Assembly: GCA_021796055.1 (NCBI GenBank)
Contig: JAJYOS010000343.1
Coordinates: forward strand, 1 to 7,007
Source: Bacteroidota bacterium
Lineage (GTDB): Bacteria > Bacteroidota > Kryptoniia > Kryptoniales > JAKASW01
Direction: 5' to 3'
Length of the DNA: 7,007 nucleotides
A program made the position numbers and the translations under genes. Below, piece by piece: positions 5,360-7,007 of this stretch. Position 1 is the stretch's first letter, and each line of letters opens with the position of its first letter. The notes beneath the pieces were generated by a model. That model was not told where the DNA came from. It saw nothing but the letters and a program-made list of their open reading frames with translations, and made no database searches.

Positions 5360-7007
5360 TGCCTGACATCAAATGTATATATGACCCTTTAGTCGAGTTG
5401 ATGAATTTTTACGCCGACAAAAAAGCCGTGACCGCTCAGGAGTCAGCGGTCAGTCAGCTATCTCTTGAAGACAAGCTGAAAAGAAGGATAGTCGACGGTG
5501 ACAGAATCGGCATCGACAACGATCTGAAGAAGGCTCTCAACACGTATTCTCCACTCCAGATAATAAACGAGATACTCCTGGACGGGATGAGGGTCGTCGG
5601 AGAGCTGTTCGGCAGCGGACAAATGCAGCTCCCGTTTGTGCTTCAGTCTGCAGAGACTATGAAGACTGCCGTGAAATACCTTGAGCCCCTCATGGAACGT
5701 GTCGAAGGAATGCAGAAAGGCGTGATGGTCCTGGCGACAGTTAAAGGGGACGTGCATGATATCGGCAAGAACCTCGTCGACATCATTCTTACAAACAATG
5801 GCTACAAGGTCATTAACCTTGGTATCAAAGTTCCGGTCGAGCAAATAATCGAGGCATCGGGGATGAACAAGGCCGATGCGATTGGCATGAGCGGCCTCCT
5901 TGTGAAATCCACCGTCATCATGAAAGAAAATCTTGAATTAATGGAACAGCGGGGGATAAAGACGCCGGTCGTGCTCGGTGGTGCGGCACTGACTAGAAAG
6001 TATGTAGAACAGGACCTCAGAAGGGCATACACCGGGTATTTGTCTTATGCCAACGATGCTTTCGACGGACTCCGGTTCATGGAGGATATCAAATCAGGAA
6101 AGGCAGACGTCCAGGACTTGAAGAGGGTTGTGACTTCTTCTTCATCTTTGAACAAGTCTCTCGAATTAAATGAGGTAGAAACAAGAAATCGAAAGTCGGA
6201 AGCAAACAAACAAAATCTGACGGCTGTGATTTCAAGGTCGAAGGTCAGGCGAGATGTTCCGGTTCCGAATCCCCCTTTTTGGGGAAGCGTAGTGATGGAG
6301 GATCTCAAGCTGGAAAAAATTTGGGAGTATTTGAACGAAGTCGCATTGATCCGGGGACAATGGCAATTCTCCAAGAAAGGGAGGAAGGAAGACGAATACA
6401 ACAACCTTTTGGAAACCGAAATACTTCCTCTACTCGGAAGATTAAAGTTGAGAGTCAAACGTGAGAAGATATTTGCGCCTAAGGTTGTCTATGGGTATTT
6501 CCCATGTCAGGCCGACGGAAATGATTTGATCTTATACCGGCCGAAGGATGAAGAGGAACTTTATGGGAAATGGAAATCAATTCGACGGAAACAGGCGACA
6601 GGAGATGGGAGAGAGGAAGCGGAGCCTGCACCGTCTGCCTCCGGGCTCCCACTGCCGGCGTCCGATCTGACTGAGTGGGTACGGTTCCAATTTCCCCGGC
6701 AAACTGACGAGAGGTTTCTTTGCATCTCCGATTTTTTCAGGTCAACAGACTCCGGCGAGTTCGATGTTATTGCGGTCCAGGCAGTGACGGTCGGACAAAG
6801 GGCGACCCAGTATACAAAAGAATTATTTGAAGCCGGGGATTACCAGGATTACCTTTACTTACATGGGCTCAGTGTGGAAACGGCAGAGGCTTTGGCAGAA
6901 TATTGGCACAAGATCGTGCGAACGGAGCTCGGAATCCATGAGAAGGATGCCGCTGAAACCAAAAGACTCTTTGCTCAGGGATACCAGGGATCGAGGTATT
7001 CATTTGG
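5359..7007 (+). CDS. metH: Methionine synthase MetH, C-terminal half: cobalamin-binding and AdoMet-activation modules (runs off window)
   Basis: The frame is open from the ATG at 5359, which shares its A with the upstream TGA, to the window end: 549 codons plus two bases. Residues about 34-115 form the helical cobalamin cap (SLEDKLKRRIVDGDR, YSPLQIINEILLDGM, GELFGSGQMQLPFVLQSAE). Residues about 120-245 are the Rossmann-like B12 domain. It has GDVHDIGKN (130-138), where His133 is the lower cobalt ligand, then MSGLLVKS with Ser178 and GGAALTRKYVE (207-217). A polar linker (about 255-300) leads to the AdoMet-binding reactivation domain, which reduces and remethylates oxidised cob(II)alamin: NPPFWGS (304-310), RGQWQF (332-337), RFQFPRQ, VTVGQRATQ, LYLHGLSVETAEALA and, at the edge, QGYQGSRYSFG. 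In homologs this last motif is followed by YPACP and roughly 50 more residues. The N-terminal IYDPLVELMNFYADKK continues the linker that in fused MetH follows the pterin domain, so with the preceding gene it makes one complete enzyme. Confidence 0.93.
   Translation, partial: MPDIKCIYDPLVELMNFYADKKAVTAQESAVSQLSLEDKLKRRIVDGDRIGIDNDLKKALNTYSPLQIINEILLDGMRVVGELFGSGQMQLPFVLQSAETMKTAVKYLEPLMERVEGMQKGVMVLATVKGDVHDIGKNLVDIILTNNGYKVINLGIKVPVEQIIEASGMNKADAIGMSGLLVKSTVIMKENLELMEQRGIKTPVVLGGAALTRKYVEQDLRRAYTGYLSYANDAFDGLRFMEDIKSGKADVQDLKRVVTSSSSLNKSLELNEVETRNRKSEANKQNLTAVISRSKVRRDVPVPNPPFWGSVVMEDLKLEKIWEYLNEVALIRGQWQFSKKGRKEDEYNNLLETEILPLLGRLKLRVKREKIFAPKVVYGYFPCQADGNDLILYRPKDEEELYGKWKSIRRKQATGDGREEAEPAPSASGLPLPASDLTEWVRFQFPRQTDERFLCISDFFRSTDSGEFDVIAVQAVTVGQRATQYTKELFEAGDYQDYLYLHGLSVETAEALAEYWHKIVRTELGIHEKDAAETKRLFAQGYQGSRYSF
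5429..5452. repeat. Perfect 8-bp inverted repeat inside the second metH half
   Basis: TGACCGCT (5429-5436) and AGCGGTCA (5445-5452) are exact reverse complements around an 8-nt spacer, so the mRNA could form a GC-containing hairpin 70 nt after the ATG of the second metH half. It lies in codons for the variable linker (VTAQESAVSQ), not in a conserved domain. No T tract follows, so it is not an intrinsic terminator. Confidence 0.4.

Overview
The window is an ordinary bacterial chromosomal segment of moderate GC content. It holds four protein-coding loci, all on the plus strand, and one tRNA gene on the minus strand. The three plus-strand starts that can be judged lack a good Shine-Dalgarno sequence, the tRNA 3' CCA is not encoded, and the methionine synthase resembles the long MetH type found in several environmental phyla. 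This fits a Bacteroidota/Ignavibacteria-like (FCB group) organism, but the assignment is a weak inference from style, not from a marker gene.

Layout: (1) 1-996, the 3' part of a malate/L-lactate dehydrogenase-family (Ldh_2) NAD(P)-dependent oxidoreductase, cut by the window edge and followed by a clear intrinsic terminator at 1110-1145. (2) 1146-1501, a noncoding stretch with nothing recognisable. (3) 1502-1574, tRNA-Phe(GAA) on the minus strand, with a plausible promoter in the spacer it shares divergently with the next gene. (4) 1761-2702, a muramoyl-tetrapeptide (LD-) carboxypeptidase of family S66. (5) about 2704-3456, a decayed alpha/beta-hydrolase: a 168-codon open C-terminal part plus out-of-frame remnants of its N-terminal half. 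(6) 3521-5359 and 5359-7007+, the two halves of a cobalamin-dependent methionine synthase (MetH). The first carries the homocysteine and methyl-tetrahydrofolate modules. The second carries the cobalamin-binding and AdoMet reactivation modules and runs off the window.

The most notable observation is that MetH, normally one polypeptide of about 1,200 residues, is here in two reading frames joined by a TGATG stop/start overlap exactly in the linker before the cobalamin module. This may be a genuine two-subunit, translationally coupled enzyme, or a recent small indel (or sequencing error) that broke a single gene. Removing one GA from a GAGA at the junction would restore a family-like linker. A perfect 7-bp inverted repeat lies just before the metH start and overlaps a possible promoter. 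I found no clearly new biological system: no mobile elements, CRISPR array or defence genes are visible.
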